DNA of 64,000 nucleotides from Pedobacter sp. Leaf41. GTDB lineage: Bacteria; Bacteroidota; Bacteroidia; Sphingobacteriales; Sphingobacteriaceae. The notes under the pieces are model-generated. The model was not told the origin of the DNA. It did not search any database and saw nothing but the letters and a program-made list of their open reading frames with translations. The stretch spans positions 227 through 64,226 of the forward strand of contig NZ_LMLE01000010.1 of NCBI RefSeq assembly GCF_001422545.1, written 5' to 3'. Every line of letters starts with the position of its first letter. The stretch's first letter is position 1. Position numbers and translations under genes: made by a program. Shown here piece by piece: positions 51,354 through 59,188 of the stretch.

Positions 51354-51847
51354 GCTGAAAGGCTTAACGGATAAAGCAGAAGACTTATATCTAAAAATGC
51401 TTTCTAGAACATTATTAAATTGCAGAAGATAATCTAACTGTTGTCATGCTGAGGAAGTAATTTATTTCATAAAAATCAATATAAATGACGTTAAGAACGC
51501 TCGTCGTTGCGGGGCACGAAACAATCTCTTTAATAAAATAATACACCAAATTAGATTTTACCAAAGGTATTCCTCTGGAACTTCTCCCGATGAAAAATCG
51601 ATTTCGCCTGCCTGCCGCAGGCAGGCAATGACGGAAAGTTAAAACCGTCAATGGTAGTCACGAAGCATGACAAAACCACAACTCCATAACAGCATAAAAA
51701 TATATTTCCATTTCAATCTCTCAATAATTAATATCTTTAAACATAATTTAATCACACGTCATTGCAAAGCATGAAGCAATCTCCTTCTTTAATTTCTGTT
51801 TAAGTTTTAGGGTTGCTTCGTGCCTCGCAATGACGAAAAAAAACAAT
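51354..51847. other. 494-base gap filled with REP-like repeats
   Basis: At least three copies of a 25-base element related to CGTCATTGCxxxGCACGAAGCAAT lie here (51502-51527, 51757-51781 and inverted 51811-51835), plus a GC-rich 9-bp hairpin at 51606-51626. No gene is visible. Confidence 0.6.
51502..51835. repeat. Cluster of REP-like elements
   Basis: Copies at 51502-51527 (CGTCGTTGCGGGGCACGAAA and so on), 51757-51781 and, inverted, 51811-51835 share the core CGTCATTGC...GAAGCAA. The last two face each other 29 bases apart and could form a stem. Between them and the first copy lies GCCTGCCTG/CAGGCAGGC (51606-51614 with 51618-51626). Confidence 0.65.
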
Positions 51848-52822
51848 ATGAAAATCCTTTATATTATCCCCTTAGCCATGATGCTAAGTTGCTGTTCTTC
51901 AGTTAAAAATCAAACTTCCGCTGGCTCAGGCAAACTAGATAACCAACTTTTAAAAGATGTGGAAGTTTTATCTTCCGACGCCTATCAGGGGAGAAAAACC
52001 GGCACAAAAGGTGCTGAAATGGCAAGAGCTTACATTATTGAGCGTTTTCAAAAACTTGGTCTAAAATCTTATCCTCAAAATGTTAAGTACGCACAAGAGT
52101 TTACATTTAATGCCAGAAGTGGCGCAAAAGTAAACGGCACAAATATCATTGGCTACATTTCTGGCAAAGGAACAGATGTGATTGTAGTTTCAGCTCATTA
52201 CGACCATTTGGGAGTCGTGAAGGATCAGGTATTTAATGGTGCCGATGACAATGCATCGGGTACGGCAGGCTTACTTAAAATTGCTGCCTACTTTGCGAAG
52301 AACAAGCCTAACAATACGATTATCTTCGCCTCATTTGATGCAGAAGAAATGGGTTTACAGGGCGCAAAAGCATTTGTGGCTAACCCACCTGTAAGTATCA
52401 ATACCATAGCAGTAAACATAAATATGGATATGATTAGCCATAGCGACAAAGCTGAACTGTACATCGCTGGTACATTCAAATATCCAGAGTTAAAGAAATA
52501 TATTGATACCAACAGAAAAGAAATCAAAGTTATTTTAGGTCATGATGACCCCAAAATGGGGCATGATGATTGGACAAACCAAAGCGACCAAGGAGCATTC
52601 AATGCTAAAAATATTCCTTTTTTATATTTTGGTGTGGAAGACCATAAGGATTATCACAAAGCAACAGATGAATATTCAACCATCACCAAACAGTTTTTCA
52701 GCGATGCCGCAAATGCTGTTCTAGAGGTTGTTAAAGCAGTAGATAAACAAACTGGCTTGCAACAATCATTAAAAGACAAAATGAGGATGATGGATAATCC
52801 GCAGAAGGTTAATAAGTTTTAA
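51848..52822 (+). CDS. M28 family metallopeptidase, lipoprotein
   Basis: A 324-residue lipoprotein aminopeptidase, about 40 percent shorter than the M28 enzyme at 10469 because it has no PA insert. The lipobox is around MMLSCC (first Cys near 16). Zinc and catalytic residues are seen in VSAHYDHLG, GADDNASG, DAEEMG, NMDMISH and VEDHKDYH. I start at the ATG at 51848, where the lipoprotein signal begins; an ATG at 51830 falls inside a REP-like repeat and would add six residues before the signal. Its stop codon abuts that of rsmG on the other strand. Confidence 0.92.
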   Translation: MKILYIIPLAMMLSCCSSVKNQTSAGSGKLDNQLLKDVEVLSSDAYQGRKTGTKGAEMARAYIIERFQKLGLKSYPQNVKYAQEFTFNARSGAKVNGTNIIGYISGKGTDVIVVSAHYDHLGVVKDQVFNGADDNASGTAGLLKIAAYFAKNKPNNTIIFASFDAEEMGLQGAKAFVANPPVSINTIAVNINMDMISHSDKAELYIAGTFKYPELKKYIDTNRKEIKVILGHDDPKMGHDDWTNQSDQGAFNAKNIPFLYFGVEDHKDYHKATDEYSTITKQFFSDAANAVLEVVKAVDKQTGLQQSLKDKMRMMDNPQKVNKF

Positions 52823-53458
52823 TTACTGCGGCACATATACCACATACTTAGTTTCAAAAAAATCTTCCTCAAAAAATTCTGAAAGCGGATACAATTCTGC
52901 TTTCAATTTTGATTCTTTTATTTCTTCATCTAAATCGCCACCTTTCAAATATAAAATACCATTTGGAATGGCATTAATGGCGTCTTTTTTAAATTTACCT
53001 TGAATCCAGGGATAAAATTCGCCTAAACGAGTTACCGCTCTGGAGACAACAAAGTTGAATTTTTCTTTAACCTGTTCTGCCCTTAAATGATCGGCTTTTA
53101 AATTATTCAATCCCAAAGCAGAAGCCACTTCCTTAACCACTTTTATTTTTTTTCCAATTGAATCGACCAATTGAAACTGGGTCTCTGGAAACAAAATGGC
53201 TAATGGAATGCCAGGAAAACCTCCGCCTGTACCCACATCTAAAACCGATTCACCGGCTTTGAAAGTACAGATCTTTGCTATCCCAAGCGAATGCAGTACA
53301 TGGCGTTCGTATAATTCTTCAATGTCTTTTCTGGAAATTACATTGATTTGAGCATTCCAAAAAACGTATAATTCAAACAGTTGCGCAAACTGATCGATTT
53401 GTTGCGCAGTTAAATCAGGAAAATATTTTAGAATGATATCAGGTTTTACATCAGCCAT
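52823..53458 (-). CDS. rsmG: 16S rRNA (guanine-527-N7) methyltransferase
   Basis: RsmG (GidB) puts a methyl group on N7 of G527 of 16S rRNA, with S-adenosylmethionine as donor. The 211-residue length is right. The SAM-binding motif I is VLDVGTGGGFPGIPLAILFP around 75-94, followed by LVDSIGKKIKVV, and the family's SRAVTRL lies near 135. It is 25 bases from the glycosyltransferase gene upstream on the same strand, so co-transcription is likely. Its stop codon abuts that of the M28 gene with no gap. Confidence 0.96.
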   Translation of the reverse strand: MADVKPDIILKYFPDLTAQQIDQFAQLFELYVFWNAQINVISRKDIEELYERHVLHSLGIAKICTFKAGESVLDVGTGGGFPGIPLAILFPETQFQLVDSIGKKIKVVKEVASALGLNNLKADHLRAEQVKEKFNFVVSRAVTRLGEFYPWIQGKFKKDAINAIPNGILYLKGGDLDEEIKESKLKAELYPLSEFFEEDFFETKYVVYVPQ

Positions 53459-53483
53459 GCGGTAATTCTTAAAGGGTTTTCAC

Positions 53484-54611
53484 TTACTTCCAATTCACTT
53501 TTTTCTTTCCAAAAAGGGCAAGAAATCCGTTAAGGGTTAAAAAGAAAAACAAAAGTATATCTAAAATCGGGAACCACCAACGTAAATCGCCATAGTTTAA
53601 ACGTTTCAACAATTTTGGATAGACGAAACACCTGATCACGATGCTCAGCAGCAATATTCCACCAGCAATATACTGGGCTTCCCGGCTTAAAAACATACAT
53701 CCTGCAAAGAATCCATAAAATAGAAATTGGATAATGATCTGCAGACTTAAAATGAATTTATGTTTCGGCTTATACATTTTACCCGCACCGAAATGACGCT
53801 TTTTTTGGCGCAGATAGCCGGCCCAGGTATGGTTCGGCTCACTCCAAACATGACTTTCTTGATTCATTCTAATTTCGGTATTGTGCTTGTTGGCATGTGC
53901 GTTAACAAATAAATCATCATCCCCCGAAGGGATATGCATGTGAGCGGCAAAACCTTTGTGCTTAAAAAAAAGCGATTTTTTATAGGCCATGTTTCTACCT
54001 ACTCCCATGTAAGGCATCCCTTTTATAGCAAAACCCAGATAGTTTACCGCTGTAAAAAAAGTTTCAAAACGAATTAAGGCATTTAATAGGCCTGTTCGCT
54101 TTAAATAAGGTGAGTAGCCCAAGACGATTTCGACATTTTCATCGCTTGGCTGTTGCATATCCATTAACCAACTTTGAGAAGCAGGTGTACAATCAGCATC
54201 AGTAAAAACCAACCAATCGTATTTTGCAGCCTTAATTCCCATGGTAACAGCAAACTTTTTACCCGCGAGGAATTTATCATTATCTAAAATCTTCACTACT
54301 TTCAGGTTGGAATACTTTTTCTCCCAGGCCTCCAAAAATTCTTCTGTACCATCCCAAGAGCGGTCGTTAACCACCACAACTTCAAAATTTGGGTAATTCT
54401 GGTTGAGCACTGATGGAAGATATTGTTCGAGATTTTTGATCTCATTTCTCGCACAGATGATTACACTTAATGGCTTCTGAGCTATTTTGGGTACTTCTTC
54501 AATACTGGTATTAGCGAGTTTCAAATGAACGAAAAGAACATAATAAAGTTGCACTAGTAAGCAAAATGCCAATAAAGAGAGCAAAATAATTTCAAGCAGG
54601 GTTAATATCAC
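53484..54611 (-). CDS. Glycosyltransferase family 2, membrane-bound
   Basis: A GT2 glycosyltransferase of about 375 residues with a leading membrane helix, a GT-A catalytic domain and three trailing helices. Motifs: ICARNEIKNLEQYLPSVL, VVVNDRSWDGT, the DADC metal site in LVFTDADCTP, and later SGDDDLFVNAHA and QKKRHFGAGKMY (QxxRW-like). It would add sugars to a lipid-linked or surface glycan at the inner membrane. No ATG is available; GTG at 54611 gives a start at the membrane helix, and a TGAAATTTG near-match of the -7 box upstream supports it. A TTG at 54656 is the alternative. The gene is 25 bases upstream of rsmG. Confidence 0.86.
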   Translation of the reverse strand: MILTLLEIILLSLLAFCLLVQLYYVLFVHLKLANTSIEEVPKIAQKPLSVIICARNEIKNLEQYLPSVLNQNYPNFEVVVVNDRSWDGTEEFLEAWEKKYSNLKVVKILDNDKFLAGKKFAVTMGIKAAKYDWLVFTDADCTPASQSWLMDMQQPSDENVEIVLGYSPYLKRTGLLNALIRFETFFTAVNYLGFAIKGMPYMGVGRNMAYKKSLFFKHKGFAAHMHIPSGDDDLFVNAHANKHNTEIRMNQESHVWSEPNHTWAGYLRQKKRHFGAGKMYKPKHKFILSLQIIIQFLFYGFFAGCMFLSREAQYIAGGILLLSIVIRCFVYPKLLKRLNYGDLRWWFPILDILLFFFLTLNGFLALFGKKKVNWK

Positions 54612-54776
54612 GATGTTAAAATAAATAGGCGCAAATTTCACATTTTTAATCTGCAATCCGCCTGATGTTGAAAAAAATAGGTCGCATAAACCAATAAGTA
54701 AATTTTAGGGATCATTCTATTCATTAGCTTTAGGCACTAAACGCTAGAACATTACCTACAGGTGCGCTAAATTTGT

Positions 54777-54784
54777 TACTTTTG
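54777..54784 (+). promoter_or_regulatory. Candidate -7 box for the tgt operon
   Basis: TACTTTTG, an exact TAnnTTTG match, ends 8 bases before the tgt ATG; a second exact match, TAAATTTG, is at 54768-54775. Either would give a very short or absent leader. Confidence 0.5.
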
Positions 54785-54792
54785 CAACCTAT

Positions 54793-55923
54793 ATGAAATT
54801 TACTTTACAGGCTAAAGATCCTTTATCAAAAGCCAGAGCAGGAACGGTTACAACCGCCCACGGGGAGATACAAACACCAATTTTTATGCCTGTTGGCACC
54901 GCAGGAACCGTTAAGGCTGTGCATCAGCGAGAGCTAAAGGAAGATATTGAAGCTCAAATTATACTGGGAAATACCTACCATTTATATTTAAGACCTGGGT
55001 TGGATATTTTAGAAGGTGCTGGAGGTTTGCATAAATTTATAGGTTGGGATCGTCCGATTTTAACAGATAGCGGCGGTTATCAGGTATACTCGTTAAGTAA
55101 AGTTCGTAAGATAAGAGAGGAAGGCGTAACGTTTCATTCGCACATTGATGGCTCAAAACATTTGTTTACACCAGAATATGCTATGGACATTCAGCGAACG
55201 ATTGGCGCTGATATTATTATGGCCTTCGATGAATGCACACCTTATCCTTGCGATTATACCTATGCAGCAGAGTCAATTAAAATGACCCATCGCTGGTTAA
55301 GACGGTGTTGTACCCATTTTGACAATACAGAACCAAAATATGGCTTCGACCAAACGTTGTTTCCTATTGTACAAGGCTCGGTTTATAAAGATCTGCGGAT
55401 AAAATCGGCAGAATTTATTGCCAGCATGAACCGTGAAGGCAACGCCATTGGCGGTTTATCTGTTGGAGAGCCTGCTGAGGAAATGTATGCGATGACGGAA
55501 GTGGTTTGCGATATATTACCTTACGAAAAACCCCGTTATTTAATGGGCGTTGGAACACCAATTAATATCCTGGAAAACATTGCCCTTGGAGTCGATATGT
55601 TCGATTGTGTAATGCCTACAAGAAATGCCCGTAACGGAATGCTTTTTACCCGAAATGGGATAATCAATATCAGAAATAAGAAGTGGGAAAATGATTTTTC
55701 TCCTTTAGATGCAGAAAGTGACTTACACACTGACCAGGTGACCAGCAAGGCTTACCTAAGACATCTCGTTCATAGCAAAGAGATGCTTGGCGCACAAATT
55801 GCAACATTGCATAATTTGCACTTCTATTTGTGGTTAGTGAAGCAAGCCCGCGAAAAAATAATTGCTGGCGAATTTTACGAATGGAAAAACAAAATGGTCA
55901 AAATTTTAGGCAATAAACTATAA
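54793..55923 (+). CDS. tgt: tRNA-guanine transglycosylase
   Basis: TGT swaps the guanine at position 34 of tRNAs with a GUN anticodon for the queuine precursor preQ1. The 376-residue protein has the (beta/alpha)8 signature: FMPVGTAGTVKAVHQRELK, TDSGGYQVYSLS with the catalytic Asp, GGLSVGEP, MGVGTP and FDCVMPTRNARNG with the nucleophile Asp. The C-terminal zinc site of enterobacterial TGT (ECDCYTC, then His) is replaced here by ESDLHTD, so the three zinc cysteines are missing while the TLHNL histidine remains, as in other Bacteroidetes proteins I recall. It heads the tgt-lptF/G-eamA operon. Confidence 0.96.
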   Translation: MKFTLQAKDPLSKARAGTVTTAHGEIQTPIFMPVGTAGTVKAVHQRELKEDIEAQIILGNTYHLYLRPGLDILEGAGGLHKFIGWDRPILTDSGGYQVYSLSKVRKIREEGVTFHSHIDGSKHLFTPEYAMDIQRTIGADIIMAFDECTPYPCDYTYAAESIKMTHRWLRRCCTHFDNTEPKYGFDQTLFPIVQGSVYKDLRIKSAEFIASMNREGNAIGGLSVGEPAEEMYAMTEVVCDILPYEKPRYLMGVGTPINILENIALGVDMFDCVMPTRNARNGMLFTRNGIINIRNKKWENDFSPLDAESDLHTDQVTSKAYLRHLVHSKEMLGAQIATLHNLHFYLWLVKQAREKIIAGEFYEWKNKMVKILGNKL

Positions 55924-55924
55924 A

Positions 55925-57028
55925 ATGAGTCTAATAAAAGGGAGAATTAAAATTATCGATCAATATATTATTGGTAAATACCTGGGCACTTTCGTGTATA
56001 CCTTGGCTATTTTCGTGATCATTATTGTTGTTTTTGATTTATCAGAAAAGATGGATGATTTCATGAAAAGCGGGCTTAGCTTCTGGGGTGTACTCACCAA
56101 ATACTACGCAGGCTCCATCCCTTTTTACGTTAACATGCTCTCCCCACTCATCAACTTTATAGCCGTAATATTTTTTACTGCTAAGATGGCTGATCAAACT
56201 GAAATTGTTCCCATATTAAGTGGGGGTGTAAGTTTCAATAGATTCTTGTTCCCTTATTTCGTATCGGCTACCATCATATTTTCAGCAAACTTGGTCTCTA
56301 ACCTTTACATTTTACCCTATACCAACACCTTAAAAAACAGCTTCGAAAATACCTTCGTAAAACGAAATGACCCGTCAACGAAATCAAATATTCACATGAA
56401 ACTGGATAACAAAACTTACATTTATATTGAGAGTTTTGATAATAAAACCAACTATGGTTATCGCTTCACACTGGATAATTTTAATGGAGATGTGATGGTA
56501 AAAAAAATCGTTGCAGATAACATAAAATGGGATTCGTTAAAGAGAAAATGGCAGTTGAGCAACTATTCTATTAGAAAAATTGATGGTCTGAAAGAAAGCA
56601 TGATTTATGGAAGTGGTAAAGTAAAAGATACCATTTTAGACATGCGTCCTGATGATTTTTCTGCTTATGATAATGTGGTTCAAAATCTATCTACAAAGGA
56701 ACTTTCAGAGAAGATCAGAAAGGAAAAAATTCGCGGAACTGGTATCATGAACGATCTTGAATTCGAGAAATTCAAACGCTATTTGCATCCTTTATCTGCC
56801 TACATTTTAACACTGATTGGCGTAGCGTTATCTTCCCGAAAAGTTCGCGGTGGAGTTGGAGTATCATTGGGAATTGGAATCTTTATTAGCTTTGCCTATA
56901 TCGTGTTTAATCAATTCACACAAATGTTTTCTACAAAAGGTGGGTTACCCCCATTTTTGGCAGTAATCTTACCTACAATCGTATTCGGTATGTTAGGCAT
57001 TTACCTTCTCCGAAAAGCTCCAAAATAG
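55925..57028 (+). CDS. LptF/LptG-type permease
   Basis: A 367-residue inner-membrane protein of the YjgP/YjgQ (LptF/LptG) family, which with the LptB ATPase drives lipopolysaccharide out of the inner membrane. Helices lie near 15-40, 58-85, 100-120, and 290-365, with the large periplasmic beta-jellyroll loop (about 125-265) between. The N-terminal IDQYIIGKYLGTFVYTLAIF and VNMLSPLINFIAVIFF patterns fit well. It starts one base after the tgt stop and ends 2 bases before eamA, so it is co-transcribed. Which of LptF or LptG it is cannot be decided from the sequence alone. Confidence 0.92.
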   Translation: MSLIKGRIKIIDQYIIGKYLGTFVYTLAIFVIIIVVFDLSEKMDDFMKSGLSFWGVLTKYYAGSIPFYVNMLSPLINFIAVIFFTAKMADQTEIVPILSGGVSFNRFLFPYFVSATIIFSANLVSNLYILPYTNTLKNSFENTFVKRNDPSTKSNIHMKLDNKTYIYIESFDNKTNYGYRFTLDNFNGDVMVKKIVADNIKWDSLKRKWQLSNYSIRKIDGLKESMIYGSGKVKDTILDMRPDDFSAYDNVVQNLSTKELSEKIRKEKIRGTGIMNDLEFEKFKRYLHPLSAYILTLIGVALSSRKVRGGVGVSLGIGIFISFAYIVFNQFTQMFSTKGGLPPFLAVILPTIVFGMLGIYLLRKAPK

Positions 57029-57030
57029 AG

Positions 57031-57909
57031 ATGGACATCAATAAAAAGAATTTAATTATTCTTCATTTAACGGTTTTAATTTGGGGCTTCACCGGAGTGC
57101 TGGGCAAAGTAATCTCGATAGATGCAGTACCTTTAGTTTGGTATCGTGTTTTGATTGCAACCTCAACTCTTTTCCTTTGGTTTATCGCTACTAAAAAGAA
57201 TATAAAAATCACAAAACGGCAGTTTATACAGTTCTTTTTAACAGGTGGAATTGTAGCCATTCACTGGATATTTTTCTTTTATGCAATTAAGGTTTCTACC
57301 GTTTCGGTAACGCTGGTCTGCCTCTCCTCTTTTACATTATTCACAGCCATTTTAGAACCGCTGATCAAAAAACAATCCATTCAAATGGGTGATGTTCTAA
57401 TCGGGTTATTAATAATTCTGGGAATTTATATGATCTTCAAATTCGAAGGCCAATATACTTTGGGGATTATTTTCGGACTTTTAGCAGCAGTCGCCTCCAG
57501 TCTTTTTTCTACTATAAATTCTACACTCGTTCAAAAAAGTGAGCCCTCTATTATTGGCTTTTATGAATTGGTTGGTGGATTATTTTGGATTACCCTATAC
57601 CGCATTTATGATGGCTCATTGCAAAATATGAGCTTTAATTTAAGTGTAAATAACTGGATTTATATTGGCATTCTTGGTACACTTTGCACCTCGGTTGCCT
57701 ATATTGCAGGCGTATCAGTAATGAGAACTTTATCGGCCTTTCGCGTAGCGTTAGTAACCAATTTAGAACCCGTTTATGGAATCATACTCGCTTACTTTTT
57801 CTTTAAAGATAAGGAGCAAATGACTGGTGGTTTTTACATTGGAGCAATGATTATTTTAGGCGCTGTATTTCTTTATCCTGTTTATAAAAAGAGGTATAAT
57901 AAGGGATAA
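57031..57909 (+). CDS. EamA family DMT transporter
   Basis: A 292-residue protein of the drug/metabolite transporter superfamily with ten helices in two EamA repeats (about 5-140 and 148-285). Typical patterns are HLTVLIWGFTGVLGKVISID at the start, WYRVLIA, and in the second half LEPVYGIILAYFFFKDKEQM. The substrate is unknown; such proteins export or take up metabolites. Third gene of the tgt operon. The following 1.28 kb holds no gene. Confidence 0.9.
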   Translation: MDINKKNLIILHLTVLIWGFTGVLGKVISIDAVPLVWYRVLIATSTLFLWFIATKKNIKITKRQFIQFFLTGGIVAIHWIFFFYAIKVSTVSVTLVCLSSFTLFTAILEPLIKKQSIQMGDVLIGLLIILGIYMIFKFEGQYTLGIIFGLLAAVASSLFSTINSTLVQKSEPSIIGFYELVGGLFWITLYRIYDGSLQNMSFNLSVNNWIYIGILGTLCTSVAYIAGVSVMRTLSAFRVALVTNLEPVYGIILAYFFFKDKEQMTGGFYIGAMIILGAVFLYPVYKKRYNKG

Positions 57910-58167
57910 TTTAAATTTGGAATTTATGCTATAATTCCCACTTCAATTAGCCTTATTTAAAGTGCGAACGAACTGGAATTCGTATGGTATTCGTTGTCGA
58001 TTTGAGACAATGGAAAACGATGCAAATTCATAGGATAAAAGGTATAAATTCAAGTCTCCACAGAACCAGATTTTATTTAAATTTCCAATTCGACAGCCAG
58101 CAATTATAAGTGAAAAATTGCGAATTCTCAGTAAAAAATACCAAGAATTCTAACAACAAATTTCTCA

Positions 58168-58217
58168 AATAGACACCTAAATTTTAATGGTATTCCATTT
58201 AAATTTAGATGTCTATT
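58168..58217. repeat. 23-bp near-perfect palindromic hairpin
   Basis: The left arm is 58168-58190 and the right arm 58195-58217, with a TATT loop. Of 23 positions only two fail to pair. Examples of paired ends are AATAGACA with TGTCTATT and AATGG with CCATT. There is no U-tract on either strand. Too long and exact for chance; could be an RNA element, a protein-binding site or the trace of a small mobile element. Confidence 0.7.
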
Positions 58218-58763
58218 GGAGCGTTAGTGCGAGCTGATAGTGCATATTCAATAAAATTTCCCGCTAGTGATAAAAAAATAGATCACTTATTAAAAAACAT
58301 CCTAAACAATTCATAAACAGCAAATTAAGTCAATAAAATAATTTTTTCATTATATCTTATATTCTTTAATTTATCGACGGATATTGCAAGGAATTGCAAT
58401 TTAAAAAGGCAAACCAGGCATTTTTGATACTTAAATCTCCCCTTAAAATATACATTTAGGAGGAAGGTTAAGTCCAAAATACCTAAAAAAAACGATGCAT
58501 TTTCGCCATATAAAAATTATTGAAATGTACTTTTTTTGGATTTCAAAGAGCCTAATACCCAAAACCGTTAAACTAAATTCTTTTAAAAAATTTTGGAAAC
58601 GAGGTTCTCTCAAAGATATTAGCCGAGTTTATTTAATGACATATTGTCATCGCACTTAAATATGGAGTGTTTAGTTTAACTGATTAGACTATTCCTACAA
58701 GCTACAATCACCAGATGACTTTAGCGATCATGAGGCGAATTATGATCACAAAAAACCAGGTCT

Positions 58764-58850
58764 ATGACTAAAAAATCTATGGACAAAACGAGAATCGAAG
58801 ACAAAAAATATCATCAAATTTTACAGAATTTACTTAAAAAGGAATGTTAA
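58764..58850 (+). other. 28-codon open frame of doubtful status
   Basis: ATG at 58764 to TAA at 58848-58850. Charged, lysine-rich content and a lone place in an AT-rich gap; no ribosome-binding site. Noted because it is the only frame in the gap with balanced codons. Confidence 0.2.
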
Positions 58851-59188
58851 TTAAGAGCAATTCAGATCGAAAATTTCGATAGGAGTCGGAAAAAATAAAT
58901 TCAAATCCGTAACACCCCCCGCAGTATTGAGCAAAAAATTTTGAAGAAAATCGATTAATAAGTGTACATTAATGGCAGATTTAGACAGATTAAAAAAAAT
59001 AGAAAATCATATGTCGAGATCTAAATTATAGATTAAATTGTCATATAAAAATTGGTAACATCTAAATTTACTTAATTTACATATAATTTTTAAAATCAAT
59101 AACTTATATGTTTCCATATCAATAAAAAATCTACAAAAATTAAAAGTCAAAAAACAATTAAAACTAAATATTTTAGCAATCAATTCAA

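Larger units (their letters stand above)
57910..59188. other. AT-rich 1.28-kb gap with a long hairpin
   Basis: No convincing gene on either strand. The sequence is very AT-rich and low in protein-like frames. The features I can name are a strong 50-base hairpin at 58168-58217, a small open frame at 58764-58850 (28 codons, lysine-rich, MTKKSMDKTRIEDKKYHQIL), and a purine-rich stretch near 58460. It may hold a small RNA, a decayed gene or an insulating spacer. Confidence 0.6.
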
